Shown here piece by piece: positions 1 to 8,130 of a stretch of 39,640 bases of DNA. The position numbers and the translations under genes are program-made. The DNA comes from Aliarcobacter sp. (lineage in GTDB: Bacteria > Campylobacterota > Campylobacteria > Campylobacterales > Arcobacteraceae). Position 1 is the first letter of the stretch. Each line of letters opens with the position of its first letter. The stretch is taken from the NCBI GenBank assembly GCA_028681275.1, contig JAQUIV010000005.1, positions 1 through 39,640 of the forward strand, given 5' to 3'. The notes below the pieces were generated by a model that made no database searches, had not been told where the DNA came from, and worked only from the letters and a program-made list of their open reading frames with translations.

Positions 1-38
1 TTCTTTCGTTTGATGCGCTTCAGTCAAATTGGACGGGA

Positions 39-67
39 ATTATAATAGATTCTTTTACCTTTGTCAA
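39..67 (-). promoter_or_regulatory. consensus sigma-70 promoter firing leftward
   Basis: Read on the minus strand, this stretch has a perfect -35 hexamer (TTGACA, 67-62), exactly 17 bases, then a perfect -10 hexamer (TATAAT, 44-39). Most promoters in this window show only a -10 box, so a full-consensus site is unusual. It suggests a strongly expressed transcript, perhaps a stable RNA or ribosomal-protein operon, starting near base 32 and leaving the window. The target gene is not visible. Confidence 0.75.
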
Positions 68-319
68 GACCTTACAGCTGAAATTTGGCTTAAATTTTTG
101 GATTTAGCGTTTTTTATACTCTTTTTGAGGTTTTTACTATACTTTGTTTGGGTTTTACTCTATTATTCTCACTTTATATATTAATTTGATAATTTTTATC
201 CAACATATTAATCTTTTATTTACCTTTTTACTATATTATAATCCTTATATCGTTATATATAAGAATTAATATAACTTCTTATAGAATAACGAAATTAAAA
301 AATATAAAAGGAAAAGTAT
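68..319. other. non-coding leader region before the BI-1 gene
   Basis: No convincing gene was found between the left-facing promoter and the BI-1 start. The sequence is very T-rich with periodic T-runs, as is common upstream of Campylobacterota -10 boxes. A TATAAT at 237-242 is the likely rightward promoter. An imperfect A/T hairpin around 260-295 could form in the leader RNA. A good Shine-Dalgarno (AAGGAAAA) precedes the ATG at 320. Confidence 0.5.
237..242 (+). promoter_or_regulatory. -10 box of the BI-1 gene promoter
   Basis: A perfect TATAAT lies about 80 bases before the start codon of the BI-1 gene and is preceded by periodic T-runs. No recognisable -35 hexamer is present, which is usual for this phylum. 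Confidence 0.45.
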
Positions 320-1021
320 ATGTACAATAGAGATTATTTATCAAATCAATCTTCACAATATACACAAGAATCATCTCAAGTTCAGTTAATGAGCTTTTTA
401 AAAGCTACTTATCAACTATTTGCTGGTTCTTTATTAGCAGCAACTGCTGGTGCTTATATTGGTTTAGGAATTGTTTCACTATTAATGGGACCTGTTAAAT
501 GGGTTTTATTTGCTGTTGAACTAGCATTAATATTTTTTGTTATTCCAAGAGTTAAACACACTCCAGGTGTTAACTTGGCTGTATTATTTGCATTTACATT
601 TATAACAGGTTTAACAATTGCTCCATTATTAGCTTCAATTTTTGCAATGCCTGATGGTGCTTCTATTGTTGGTCAAGCATTTTTAATGACTTCAGTTGCA
701 TTTGGTGGAATTTCAATGTTTGCTATGACAACTAAAAGAGATTTCTCTTCTATGGGGAAATTTTTATTTATTGCTTTAATCATTATGATTGTTGCTGGTA
801 TCTCAAATATCTTTATTCAATCTTCAATGATGCAATTAGCAATCGCAAGTGTTGGTGCTTTATTATTTTCTGCGTTCATCTTATATGACACACAAAATAT
901 AATTAAAGGTCAATATGATTCTCCAATTGAAGCAGCTCTTGCTTTATATTTAGATTTCTTCAATTTGTTTATATCTTTATTACAAATTTTAGGAATTATG
1001 AATAGTGGAGATAAAGAATAA
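320..1021 (+). CDS. Bax inhibitor-1 / YccA family membrane protein
   Basis: An integral inner-membrane protein of 233 residues with about seven hydrophobic helices after a polar, Gln/Ser-rich N-terminus of roughly 30 residues. The helix pattern and the C-terminal segment with ILYDTQNII and LYLDFFNLFISLLQILG are characteristic of the BI-1/UPF0005 (TMBIM) family. Members are implicated in calcium or proton leak and in membrane protein quality control; the exact role here is unknown. The ATG at 320 has a good Shine-Dalgarno. The gene looks monocistronic, because a strong hairpin overlaps its stop codon. Confidence 0.92.
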   Translation: MYNRDYLSNQSSQYTQESSQVQLMSFLKATYQLFAGSLLAATAGAYIGLGIVSLLMGPVKWVLFAVELALIFFVIPRVKHTPGVNLAVLFAFTFITGLTIAPLLASIFAMPDGASIVGQAFLMTSVAFGGISMFAMTTKRDFSSMGKFLFIALIIMIVAGISNIFIQSSMMQLAIASVGALLFSAFILYDTQNIIKGQYDSPIEAALALYLDFFNLFISLLQILGIMNSGDKE

Positions 1022-1045
1022 AACTAACTCGAAAGAGTTAGTTTT
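1020..1045 (+). terminator. hairpin terminator after the BI-1 gene
   Basis: AAAACTAACTC, a GAAA tetraloop and GAGTTAGTTTT form a perfect 11-bp stem starting inside the stop codon and ending in four T. The U-tract is short, so termination may be partial and may leave some read-through into thiD2. Confidence 0.75.
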
Positions 1046-1060
1046 AAACTACAATATTCT

Positions 1061-1465
1061 ATGAATGAAAACTACTTAAGACTTATTGATGCAAATCTAA
1101 ATAGACTACGAGAAGGAATTCGAGTTGTTGAAGATATATTTAGATATGTTTATAACGATAAGCAAACTGCATTAAAACTAAAAGAACTTAGACATTTATC
1201 AAGATTAGAAAACTATATTGAATTGCTTGAAACAAGAGATGTTAAAAATGATGTTTTAAGAAGTTCTATAAAAAGTGAACAAAATCGAACTGATTTATAC
1301 TCAATTTTGATAGCTAATTTTAAAAGAGCTCAAGAGAGTTCAAGAGTTCTTGAAGAATTCTGCAAATTAATCTCAATAAAAGATAGTGAAAATTTCAAAT
1401 ATATAAGATATGAACTTTATAATTTAGAAATTGTTTTAACAAAAATTACTTCAAACTCTAAATAA
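1061..1465 (+). CDS. ThiD2-type hydroxymethylpyrimidine-phosphate kinase, stand-alone
   Basis: A 134-residue helical protein with the ThiD2 signatures: RLIDANLNRLREGIRVVED near the N-terminus, and NRTDLYSILIANFKRAQESS followed by RVLEEFCKL around residues 80-105. ThiD2 is an alternative enzyme for phosphorylating HMP-P in thiamine pyrimidine synthesis. It is often fused to a C-terminal TenI-like thiamine-phosphate synthase and then annotated only as thiamine-phosphate pyrophosphorylase. No TenI domain follows here. The ATG at 1061 lacks a strong Shine-Dalgarno. The last 49 bases overlap the 3' end of the convergent methyltransferase gene. The family call is fairly secure, but the catalytic role is inferred from the family. 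Confidence 0.8.
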   Translation: MNENYLRLIDANLNRLREGIRVVEDIFRYVYNDKQTALKLKELRHLSRLENYIELLETRDVKNDVLRSSIKSEQNRTDLYSILIANFKRAQESSRVLEEFCKLISIKDSENFKYIRYELYNLEIVLTKITSNSK

Positions 1466-2109
1466 TTTAAATTATAATCTTTATATAGTTTTTTAGCATC
1501 TTTAAAATCCAACGAAGCTTCTCCACTTACACCAGATTTTTTAATATAATCAAATAAATCTTTTTTATTATCAAACTCTAACTTGTACAAAATAGTTTCA
1601 AATTCACATTTAAAATATTTTGAAAAAGCTTCTTTAATCGAATCTTCATCCAATATAGGTGATTTTGTTTTAGTAAGTTCTTGGATTGTTTTAAAAGTAT
1701 TTGAAGTAAATAAAACAGCATTTATTTCATTTGTTATATAAGAGAGATGTTTTATTATTTTAGATAAATCCTTTGACCACTGCAATGCTGAAGATGACAA
1801 AACAATATCATAAGAGTTATCTTTTATTTCATCTAAAAACTCTTGTGTATCAAAATCGAAACATTTTACTTCTATATTTTCACCCTTTGGATGTAGTTCA
1901 CACATAGAAGGTGAAAAGTCTATTGCTTTATAAAACTCTAAATCCCAAAAAATATGATTATAAACTTGACCTGAGCCACAACCTAACTCTAAAACTCTTT
2001 TTGGTTGAAATTTTAATTCTCTTACAAGTGATTTTGCAACAATCTGTTGAATAATATTGTGATTTTTATACTCTTTTGCATATTTTGAAAATTGGTTTTT
2101 AACTGACAA
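1417..2109 (-). CDS. BioC-like SAM-dependent methyltransferase
   Basis: A class I methyltransferase of 230 residues. Motif I is VLELGCGSGQVYNHI (about residues 39-53), followed by an acidic region and the post-motif SYDIVLSSSALQWSKDL. The QW in that region, a size near 250 residues and the overall layout resemble BioC, the malonyl-ACP O-methyltransferase that starts biotin synthesis. No other bio gene is adjacent, so the substrate is inferred. The start is TTG at 2109, because an in-frame stop lies four codons upstream. An AAAGAG sequence inside a preceding 13-codon minicistron serves as the ribosome site. The 3' end overlaps thiD2 tail to tail. Confidence 0.75.
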   Translation of the reverse strand: MSVKNQFSKYAKEYKNHNIIQQIVAKSLVRELKFQPKRVLELGCGSGQVYNHIFWDLEFYKAIDFSPSMCELHPKGENIEVKCFDFDTQEFLDEIKDNSYDIVLSSSALQWSKDLSKIIKHLSYITNEINAVLFTSNTFKTIQELTKTKSPILDEDSIKEAFSKYFKCEFETILYKLEFDNKKDLFDYIKKSGVSGEASLDFKDAKKLYKDYNLNYLEFEVIFVKTISKL

Positions 2110-2111
2110 AT

Positions 2112-2153
2112 TTACTCTTTATAAAATTTCTTTGGAAGTGCTTTAATATCCAT
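2112..2153 (-). other. 13-codon minicistron upstream of the BioC-like gene
   Basis: An ATG-initiated short frame encodes MDIKALPKKFYKE and stops two bases before the TTG of the methyltransferase gene. It lacks a clear Shine-Dalgarno of its own. It could be a coupling leader peptide. The LPKKFYKE segment also resembles the N-terminus of Mpg-type 3-methyladenine DNA glycosylases (LPxxFYxxDT), so it could be a gene remnant. Both ideas are inference from 13 residues. Confidence 0.25.
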
Positions 2154-2156
2154 TTT

Positions 2157-2175
2157 AACTTATTCTTAATAAGTT
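2157..2175. promoter_or_regulatory. perfect inverted repeat between divergent genes
   Basis: AACTTATT-CTT-AATAAGTT forms a perfect 8-bp dyad between the minus-strand methyltransferase and secG. It is all A/T except one C/G pair. It could be an operator or a weak hairpin. Confidence 0.35.
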
Positions 2176-2216
2176 TTAGATAAAATAACTACCATTTTTA
2201 AAAAAGGAAATAGATA

Positions 2217-2561
2217 ATGACATCTACACTTTTAATCGTTCAGTTTGTATTAGCAATTTTACTAACAATAATAGTTTTACTTCAAAAAAGTTCAAGCATG
2301 GGTCTTGGAGCTTATAGCGGAAGTAATGACTCATTATTTGGGGCAAAAGGTCCTGCAAACTTTTTAACAAAAGCTACTATGGCTTTAGGTTTAGTTTTTG
2401 TAATAAATACTGTTGCTTTAGGTTATTTATATAATCAACAAAGAAATCAAAGTGCTGTTGATACAGTAAAAACAGACTCTTTAATTCCTTCAACTCCAGT
2501 AACACAAACATCTCAAGCACCCGCTGCACCAACAGCTCCTGTAACAACAGAAAATAAATAA
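2217..2561 (+). CDS. secG: preprotein translocase subunit SecG
   Basis: A small membrane subunit of the SecYEG export channel, 114 residues. It has two transmembrane helices (about 3-22 and 52-73) separated by the conserved cytoplasmic loop with LLQKSSSMGLGAYSGS and LFGAKGPANFLTKAT. The C-terminal 35 residues are a Thr/Ala/Pro-rich tail outside the conserved core. AAGGAAA precedes the ATG. It heads a tight operon with frr and pyrE, an order common in Campylobacterota. Confidence 0.96.
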   Translation: MTSTLLIVQFVLAILLTIIVLLQKSSSMGLGAYSGSNDSLFGAKGPANFLTKATMALGLVFVINTVALGYLYNQQRNQSAVDTVKTDSLIPSTPVTQTSQAPAAPTAPVTTENK

Positions 2562-2576
2562 AATAAAGGAGAATTA

Positions 2577-3134
2577 ATGTTAGAAGAAATATATGCTCAA
2601 ACAAAAGATCATATGGAAAAATCTATTGAAGCATTAAAAAAAGATTATAAATCTTTAAGAACTGGAAAAGTTAATGTTAATATTTTAGATGGAATTAGAA
2701 TTGATTATTATGGAACACCAACTGATTTAAGTCAAGTAGGTTCTGTTTTAGCTCCTGATGCAACTACAATTGTTATTAATCCTTGGGAAAAAAATCTTTT
2801 AGGTGCAATTGATAAAGCTATTCAAACTGCAAATATTGGTGTTAATCCGAATAATGATGGTGTTGTAATTAAATTATTCTTCCCACCAATGACAGTTGAA
2901 CAAAGACAAAATACTGCAAAACAAGCAAAAACTATGACTGATAACGCAAAAGTTGCAATTAGAAATATCAGACAAAATGCTAATACAAAAGCAAAAAATC
3001 TTCTAAAAGATAAATTAATCACTGAAGATGAAAATAAAAGAGCGCAAGACGAAATCCAAAAAATAACTGATTCTTATGTTTTAAAAGCTGATGAAACTTT
3101 AAAAACAAAAGAAAAAGAAATATTAACGGTTTGA
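2577..3134 (+). CDS. frr: ribosome recycling factor
   Basis: Splits post-termination ribosomes together with EF-G. The length of 185 residues is exactly typical. Family landmarks include [32 protein letters not shown] and the helical C-terminal domain with [22 protein letters not shown] lies seven bases before the ATG, one of the best ribosome sites in the window. The stop codon overlaps a possible TTG start of pyrE and is followed two bases later by the preferred ATG, so the two genes are probably translationally coupled. Confidence 0.97.
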   Translation: MLEEIYAQTKDHMEKSIEALKKDYKSLRTGKVNVNILDGIRIDYYGTPTDLSQVGSVLAPDATTIVINPWEKNLLGAIDKAIQTANIGVNPNNDGVVIKLFFPPMTVEQRQNTAKQAKTMTDNAKVAIRNIRQNANTKAKNLLKDKLITEDENKRAQDEIQKITDSYVLKADETLKTKEKEILTV

Positions 3135-3136
3135 TT

Positions 3137-3745
3137 ATGAATGTAGCACAAATATACAAAGATGCACAGGCATTATTAGAAGGTCACTTCAAATTAAGTA
3201 GTGGAAATCACTCGAAATTTTATTTACAATCTGCAAAAGTTTTAGAAGATCCAAAAACTGCAAAACTTTTAGCAGAAGCACTTGCTGTTCAGATTAAAGA
3301 ATCAGGTATCAAAGTTGATGCTGTTTGTTCTCCTGCTCTTGGTGGATTAATTGCTGGTTTTGCACTTGCAACTGCGCTTGATGTAAGATTTATTTTTGCA
3401 GAAAGAGTTGATGGTGAAATGACAATTAGAAGAGGTTTTGAAGTTAAAGAAGGTGAAAACTATATCATTTGTGAAGATATTATCACAACTGGTGGAAGTG
3501 CACTTGAAGCTGCGAAGCAAGTTGAAAATGCTGGTGGAAATATCGTTGCATATGCTGCACTTGCTAACAGAGGATTTTGTTCAAGAGTTGGAAGTACTTT
3601 AGAAGCAAAAGATAATTGTAAACTACCACTTAATAAACCACTTTTTGCATTAGATGATTTTACATTTGAGATGTATGCTCCTGATGATTGTCCAATGTGT
3701 AAAGAAGGAAGTATTGCTTATAAACCAGGAAGTAGAGGAAATTAA
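3137..3745 (+). CDS. pyrE: orotate phosphoribosyltransferase
   Basis: Transfers orotate to PRPP to make orotidine monophosphate in de novo pyrimidine synthesis. The PRPP-binding loop is [18 protein letters not shown] (about residue 115 onward), and [13 protein letters not shown] is the conserved N-terminal substrate region. The protein has about 202 residues. A C-terminal CPMCKEGS is seen in the longer bacterial OPRT type. The ORF track opens at a TTG (3131), but the ATG at 3137 sits at the usual N-terminus and directly follows the frr stop. The stop shares one base with the next start (TAATG). Confidence 0.95.
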   Translation: MNVAQIYKDAQALLEGHFKLSSGNHSKFYLQSAKVLEDPKTAKLLAEALAVQIKESGIKVDAVCSPALGGLIAGFALATALDVRFIFAERVDGEMTIRRGFEVKEGENYIICEDIITTGGSALEAAKQVENAGGNIVAYAALANRGFCSRVGSTLEAKDNCKLPLNKPLFALDDFTFEMYAPDDCPMCKEGSIAYKPGSRGN

Positions 3746-4224
3746 TGGCTAAATGGAGAGATGTTAAACAAAATAGAAATCAAAAAAAAACTATTGAATC
3801 TATTAAAAATTCATCGAAAGATGATTTAGCATCTATTCCATCAAGACTAAAAGCCTTTCTTACAGATACTTTTTTAATCACTACTCCTATTTTTTATATT
3901 GTAATATATTTAATTATGGGAAGTGGTGCTGAATTTGCCGAAAATAGAGGTTTAGGTTGGGGAATAATATTTGGCGTTCATGCAACTATTATTTTAATAT
4001 TTTGGCTAAAAAATGGTCAAACTCCAGGACTTAAAGCTTACGATATAAAACTTGTTGATAATATTACAAAACAAAGAGTTTCTGTAATACAAGTTCTTGT
4101 TCGATACTTAACAACACTATTTGCTGTGGTATCAATATTTTTACTTTTTATCCCTTTTTTTAATAAAGATAAAAAAACATTCCAAGATATTCTTTCAAAC
4201 ACTATTATAATCAACGATAAATAA
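3745..4224 (+). CDS. RDD family membrane protein
   Basis: 159 residues with a basic cytoplasmic N-terminus, then the RDD landmarks: SRLKAFLTDTFLI (the R and D of the first helix), a second helix around 73-90, GQTPGLKAYDIKLVD, and a third helix with RYLTTLFAVVSIF. The function of RDD proteins is poorly defined; some have been linked to ion exchange. Its start and stop each share one base with the neighbouring genes, so it belongs to the secG operon. A role cannot be stated from the sequence. Confidence 0.85.
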   Translation: MAKWRDVKQNRNQKKTIESIKNSSKDDLASIPSRLKAFLTDTFLITTPIFYIVIYLIMGSGAEFAENRGLGWGIIFGVHATIILIFWLKNGQTPGLKAYDIKLVDNITKQRVSVIQVLVRYLTTLFAVVSIFLLFIPFFNKDKKTFQDILSNTIIINDK

Positions 4225-5312
4225 TGCTTTTTTTTAATCTATCAGCATTTTACTTTTTTTATTTCGCAGCAGTTGGAGTTTATGTAATATTTTTACCAAA
4301 AGTGTTACATGATATTGGATACACAACTTTTGATATTGGTATTATTTTAGCAATTCCATTATTGATGAAATTTATCACACCTTTTATGTTTTTAAAATAT
4401 ATAAAACTAAATCAAAAGATGTTTAAAACTGCCCTTGCTATATTGATTATTTTATCAGCGATGTTTTATCTAACACTTGAAAACTTTTATCTTTTTATGA
4501 TTAATAATGCTCTTTTAGGAGTTTGTTTATCTTTGATTTTACCTTATCTTGAAGTGACTGCTGTTTCAAATTTAGGGAAAGAAAAATATGGGAAATCAAG
4601 ACTTTTTGGTTCAATTGGATTTATGATAATATCTTTGGTTTTAGCAAAGTTTTTAACTGAACCTTATATTGCAGTTCACTACTATTTAGTTCTAAATATT
4701 TTAACTGTTATATTTGCACTTTTGCTTTTACGATTTGATGTGGAACAAAAAGAAGAAGAGAAAAATATACCTTTTTCATTTTTAAAATTCTTACCTTTTT
4801 GGCTTAGTCTATTTTTTATGCAAATAAGTTTTGGAGCATTTTATAACTTCTTTACTATTTATGAAAGACAACATGGAATAAGTCTTGAAATGACCTCTTA
4901 TCTCTGGTCTTTTGGAGTTATTTGTGAAATATTAATGTTATATTTTCAAGCGCCACTTTTGAAAAATAATCTACTTAATATTATAAAATTTTGTGTAGCA
5001 GTTACAACATTTAGATGGCTATTATTGTATTTATATCCAGATTCATTGAGCCTAACATTTTTCACCCAATCAATCCACGCTTTTTCTTTTGGGCTTTATC
5101 ATAGTGCTGTGATTATTTATTTATATACATTATATGAAAATAAAAAATTAGCTCAACAATTTATGTATGGAGTTACTTATGGACTTGGTGGATTTATTGG
5201 TGCTTTAGTTGCAGGTGCTGTTTATGGGGAATATTTATTTTTATTTAGTGCCCTATTTTCGCTATTATCTCTAATAGCTTTATATTTTATAAAAAACAAA
5301 AAACATATTTAA
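4224..5312 (+). CDS. MFS transporter (HcaT / MFS_1-like group)
   Basis: 362 residues with about twelve hydrophobic helices in the two-halves layout of the major facilitator superfamily. It starts with LSAFYFFYFAAVGVYVIFLP, as in the 3-phenylpropionate transporter HcaT and nucleoside-permease-like group. The loop with KYGKSRLFGSIGFM corresponds to the conserved R-(x)-WGSIGF element of that group. The substrate is unknown. The ATG shares a base with the RDD stop codon, so the two are co-translated. Confidence 0.82.
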   Translation: MLFFNLSAFYFFYFAAVGVYVIFLPKVLHDIGYTTFDIGIILAIPLLMKFITPFMFLKYIKLNQKMFKTALAILIILSAMFYLTLENFYLFMINNALLGVCLSLILPYLEVTAVSNLGKEKYGKSRLFGSIGFMIISLVLAKFLTEPYIAVHYYLVLNILTVIFALLLLRFDVEQKEEEKNIPFSFLKFLPFWLSLFFMQISFGAFYNFFTIYERQHGISLEMTSYLWSFGVICEILMLYFQAPLLKNNLLNIIKFCVAVTTFRWLLLYLYPDSLSLTFFTQSIHAFSFGLYHSAVIIYLYTLYENKKLAQQFMYGVTYGLGGFIGALVAGAVYGEYLFLFSALFSLLSLIALYFIKNKKHI

Positions 5313-5326
5313 ATGAAAGGATTTAC

Positions 5327-7132
5327 ATGAAACACATATTATTATTCTTGTTTTTAATATCAACATCTTTTGCTCTTAGCATAGATAAAACTTGGTATGA
5401 AAATACAAATGAAGAGTTGGCAAAATTATATACAACTCAAACTACTAAAATCAGTTCTACAAAAAATGATTTATCTCCTGAAAATAAAGAGCAGGTTGAA
5501 TATCAACTTTTATTACTGAAAAAATTACAATCTATATTAAAAGAAGAAAATACTTTTGTCTTCAAAAATATAGAAGAGATAACAACTATTGACAAATATA
5601 TTGAACAAGTAAAAGAGTATTTAAAAACTGACGAAGAGTTTAATGTAGTTAAAAATGAGTTCGCAGAAAACAACAATAAAATAAATCTGCTAGAAGAACA
5701 AATTGATAAATTAACAAATAAAGAAGAGATAAGTACAATAAATTCTCAATTATTGTATGCATATTATATTCTTAAAAATAAACAAAATAAATCAACTATT
5801 GATGAATATACAAAATATCAAACTAACTTCAAAAAGATATTATTAGATAGTTTAGAAAGTGCAAAATTTGTTGTTAATCCAACTCTTAATACTAAAATTG
5901 ATAAAGCTTTAGAAAATTTTAATGAGTTAATTAAAGATGAAAAGAAGTTATCTCTTTCTTATGATAAAGCTAAAATTACAGAAAATGAAACAAAAATAAA
6001 AGCCCTTGATTTACAAATTGAACAACTAAAAAATGATAAATCAAAACTAATAAATCAAATCGTTTATCTAAAAATTGAAGAGTTATTACCTATATTAAAA
6101 GATAAAAAATCTGAATACTTTGAATTACAAAACAAATTACAACTGTTTACAAAAGAACATCAAGCTAATTATGAGTCATTGAATGAATTATTTAAATATT
6201 TATCAAGAGAAAGATTAGGTGTTACTCAAACAACTTTTGCAGATACAAAACAAAGTTTTATCGATATTATAAAATATGGATGGGCTGAACTTAATAATCC
6301 AATTATTCCAATCGGTGATGGAGTTTCTATTTTAGCAGTTATAAAATTCTTATTAATATTTATTGTAGGATTCTCAATTGCAACTTTTTATAGAAAAAAA
6401 ATCACTAATGCAAGTACAAATTATTTAAGAAATACTTCAATTGCAACAAGAACTATGCTTGCAAATTTAGGATATTACTTTTTAGTTGCAATAACTTTTG
6501 TTTTTGGTTTAAAATCAGTTGGTATTGACTTATCTTCACTTACAATTTTAGTTGGAGCTTTATCAGTAGGTATTGGGTTTGGTTTACAAAATATTGTTTC
6601 AAACTTTATCTCTGGAATTATTTTAATCTTTGAAAAATCTATTCAAGTTGGACACATAATTGAAATCGCATCAGGAGTAAGAGGAAAAGTTAGTCAAATA
6701 AATATGAGAAGTAGTGTTATTACTACTTTTGATAACATTGATATTATTATTCCAAATGCAACTTTAATTCAAAATAATGTTATAAATCTTACTTTCTCAG
6801 ATGATATAAGAAGATTAAATATTCCATTTGGAATAGCTTATGGTTCTGATATTGACCATGTAATTAAAATTATTTTAGAATCTTTAAATAGTAGTTCTTT
6901 AACTTATATAAGAAGTACTCCTGAAAAAGCACCAAAAGTTAGAATGACTTTAATGGGACCTAGTTCAATTGATTTTGAATTACTTGTTTGGATAAGTGAA
7001 AATCCTGATGAAAATGGAGTTGGTTCGTCAAATATGTCTGACTTCTTGATTTTTGTATATAAAACTTTACAAGCAAATAATATAGAAATTCCATTCCCTC
7101 AAATGGATGTTCATTTAAGAAAAGAGTTATAA
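5327..7132 (+). CDS. MscS-family mechanosensitive channel with long periplasmic domain
   Basis: 601 residues: a signal peptide (first 16), a roughly 300-residue periplasmic region predicted to be coiled coil (many K/E/Q heptads such as KIKALDLQIEQLKNDKSKL), then membrane helices from about residue 335. The pore helix is ALSVGIGFGLQNIVSNFISG, followed by the MscS beta domain (FEKSIQVGHIIEI) and a C-terminal alpha/beta domain. This is a KefA/YbdG-like elaboration of MscS that protects against hypo-osmotic shock. AAAGGA precedes the ATG. It is the last gene of the secG operon and its stop codon lies inside a shared terminator hairpin. Confidence 0.92.
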   Translation: MKHILLFLFLISTSFALSIDKTWYENTNEELAKLYTTQTTKISSTKNDLSPENKEQVEYQLLLLKKLQSILKEENTFVFKNIEEITTIDKYIEQVKEYLKTDEEFNVVKNEFAENNNKINLLEEQIDKLTNKEEISTINSQLLYAYYILKNKQNKSTIDEYTKYQTNFKKILLDSLESAKFVVNPTLNTKIDKALENFNELIKDEKKLSLSYDKAKITENETKIKALDLQIEQLKNDKSKLINQIVYLKIEELLPILKDKKSEYFELQNKLQLFTKEHQANYESLNELFKYLSRERLGVTQTTFADTKQSFIDIIKYGWAELNNPIIPIGDGVSILAVIKFLLIFIVGFSIATFYRKKITNASTNYLRNTSIATRTMLANLGYYFLVAITFVFGLKSVGIDLSSLTILVGALSVGIGFGLQNIVSNFISGIILIFEKSIQVGHIIEIASGVRGKVSQINMRSSVITTFDNIDIIIPNATLIQNNVINLTFSDDIRRLNIPFGIAYGSDIDHVIKIILESLNSSSLTYIRSTPEKAPKVRMTLMGPSSIDFELLVWISENPDENGVGSSNMSDFLIFVYKTLQANNIEIPFPQMDVHLRKEL

Positions 7133-7155
7133 GAGATTTAAACTCTCTTATAACT
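7125..7155. terminator. bidirectional terminator between mscS-type and zntB-like genes
   Basis: AGTTATAAGAG and CTCTTATAACT form a perfect 11-bp stem between convergent genes. The mscS-type stop codon is inside the left arm, so the hairpin probably serves both strands. Confidence 0.7.
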
Positions 7156-7160
7156 AACCA

Positions 7161-8120
7161 TTAAATCCATTTCTTCTTCTTAAATAATATCAACTGAAAA
7201 GTTGCTATTGCTATTAATATAACTAAAAAATTAAAAAATGCTCTTTCATTATCTGCACCTGGAATTCCATCTACATTTATTCCCAAAAGCCCTGTTAAAA
7301 AAGTTAAGGGTAAAAATATCACAGAAATAATTGATAAAACATACATCTTTTTATTCATTTGTTCACTAAGTTTATTTGATAACTCTTCTTGTATTAAAGC
7401 CACTTTATCTCTAATTGTATCAAGCTCCTCAATATATCTCATTAATTGGTCATTTGTTTCTCTTAACTCAATTTTTTCATAGTCACTTATCCAAGTAACT
7501 TTGTCATGGTAAAGTTTTGACATAGCCTCTTTTTGAGGGAATAAATACCTTCTTAAAATAATAGTTTCTCTTCGAATAGCCATTAATTCACTTCTAAATT
7601 TTGAATCGCTTGAATCCATCAAACTCTCTTCTAAAGAATCTGTTCTATCTTCTAATTCATCAATTACACCTTCCATTCTTGATGTAACTCTATAAGTTAA
7701 TTCATTTAAAAATTCAGAAGAAGATTTTGGTCCTATTCCTTTTTTTAAAGAATCCATTATTTCATCAATCGATAAAAGATTTCTTCTTTTTGTAGTTATA
7801 ATTAAATTAGAAGAGATAAAAAGCCTAATTGAAACCATGTCTTCAGGTTTTGAATTTGGATTTAAATTTATACCTCTTAATGCAATCAAAAAAGAGTCAT
7901 TTAAAATAGTTGTTCTAGGTCTTGTCTCTTCTGTTAATAAAGCATCCATAGCAACAGAATCAATCCCACTTTTATTTCTAATCCAATCTTTTGCCATTTG
8001 ACTTGAATAATCAAAATGTACCCATAAAATTCCATCTTCTGGAAGAGTGCTTCCATTTATTTCATCATAACTTAACTCTTTAGCATTCCCATTTCTATCC
8101 AATAATAAGGCGTGATTCAA
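7161..8120 (-). CDS. zntB: CorA/ZntB-family divalent metal transporter
   Basis: 319 residues. A large cytoplasmic N-terminal domain is followed by a long helix (about 195-255) and two C-terminal membrane helices. The first ends in the signature TGLLGINVDGIPG, whose GIN-V-GIP form is typical of the ZntB branch rather than the Mg2+ transporter CorA (GMN). ZntB moves Zn2+ and the direction is debated. The start is TTG at 8120 with AGGAAAAG upstream; there is no better ATG. It follows yaaA with a 10-base gap, so it is the last gene of a three-gene operon. Confidence 0.88.
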   Translation of the reverse strand: MNHALLLDRNGNAKELSYDEINGSTLPEDGILWVHFDYSSQMAKDWIRNKSGIDSVAMDALLTEETRPRTTILNDSFLIALRGINLNPNSKPEDMVSIRLFISSNLIITTKRRNLLSIDEIMDSLKKGIGPKSSSEFLNELTYRVTSRMEGVIDELEDRTDSLEESLMDSSDSKFRSELMAIRRETIILRRYLFPQKEAMSKLYHDKVTWISDYEKIELRETNDQLMRYIEELDTIRDKVALIQEELSNKLSEQMNKKMYVLSIISVIFLPLTFLTGLLGINVDGIPGADNERAFFNFLVILIAIATFQLILFKKKKWI

Positions 8121-8130
8121 ATCTTTTCCT

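Noticed and set aside
2377-2604. 75-residue minus-strand ORF over secG
   Set aside because: It lies antisense to secG and the frr start, has Leu/Phe-rich low-complexity content typical of shadows in AT-rich DNA, and no ribosome site.
5750-6250. Long K/E-rich region as a separate coiled-coil gene
   Set aside because: It is in frame with the signal peptide and the MscS domains and is the periplasmic part of one channel protein.
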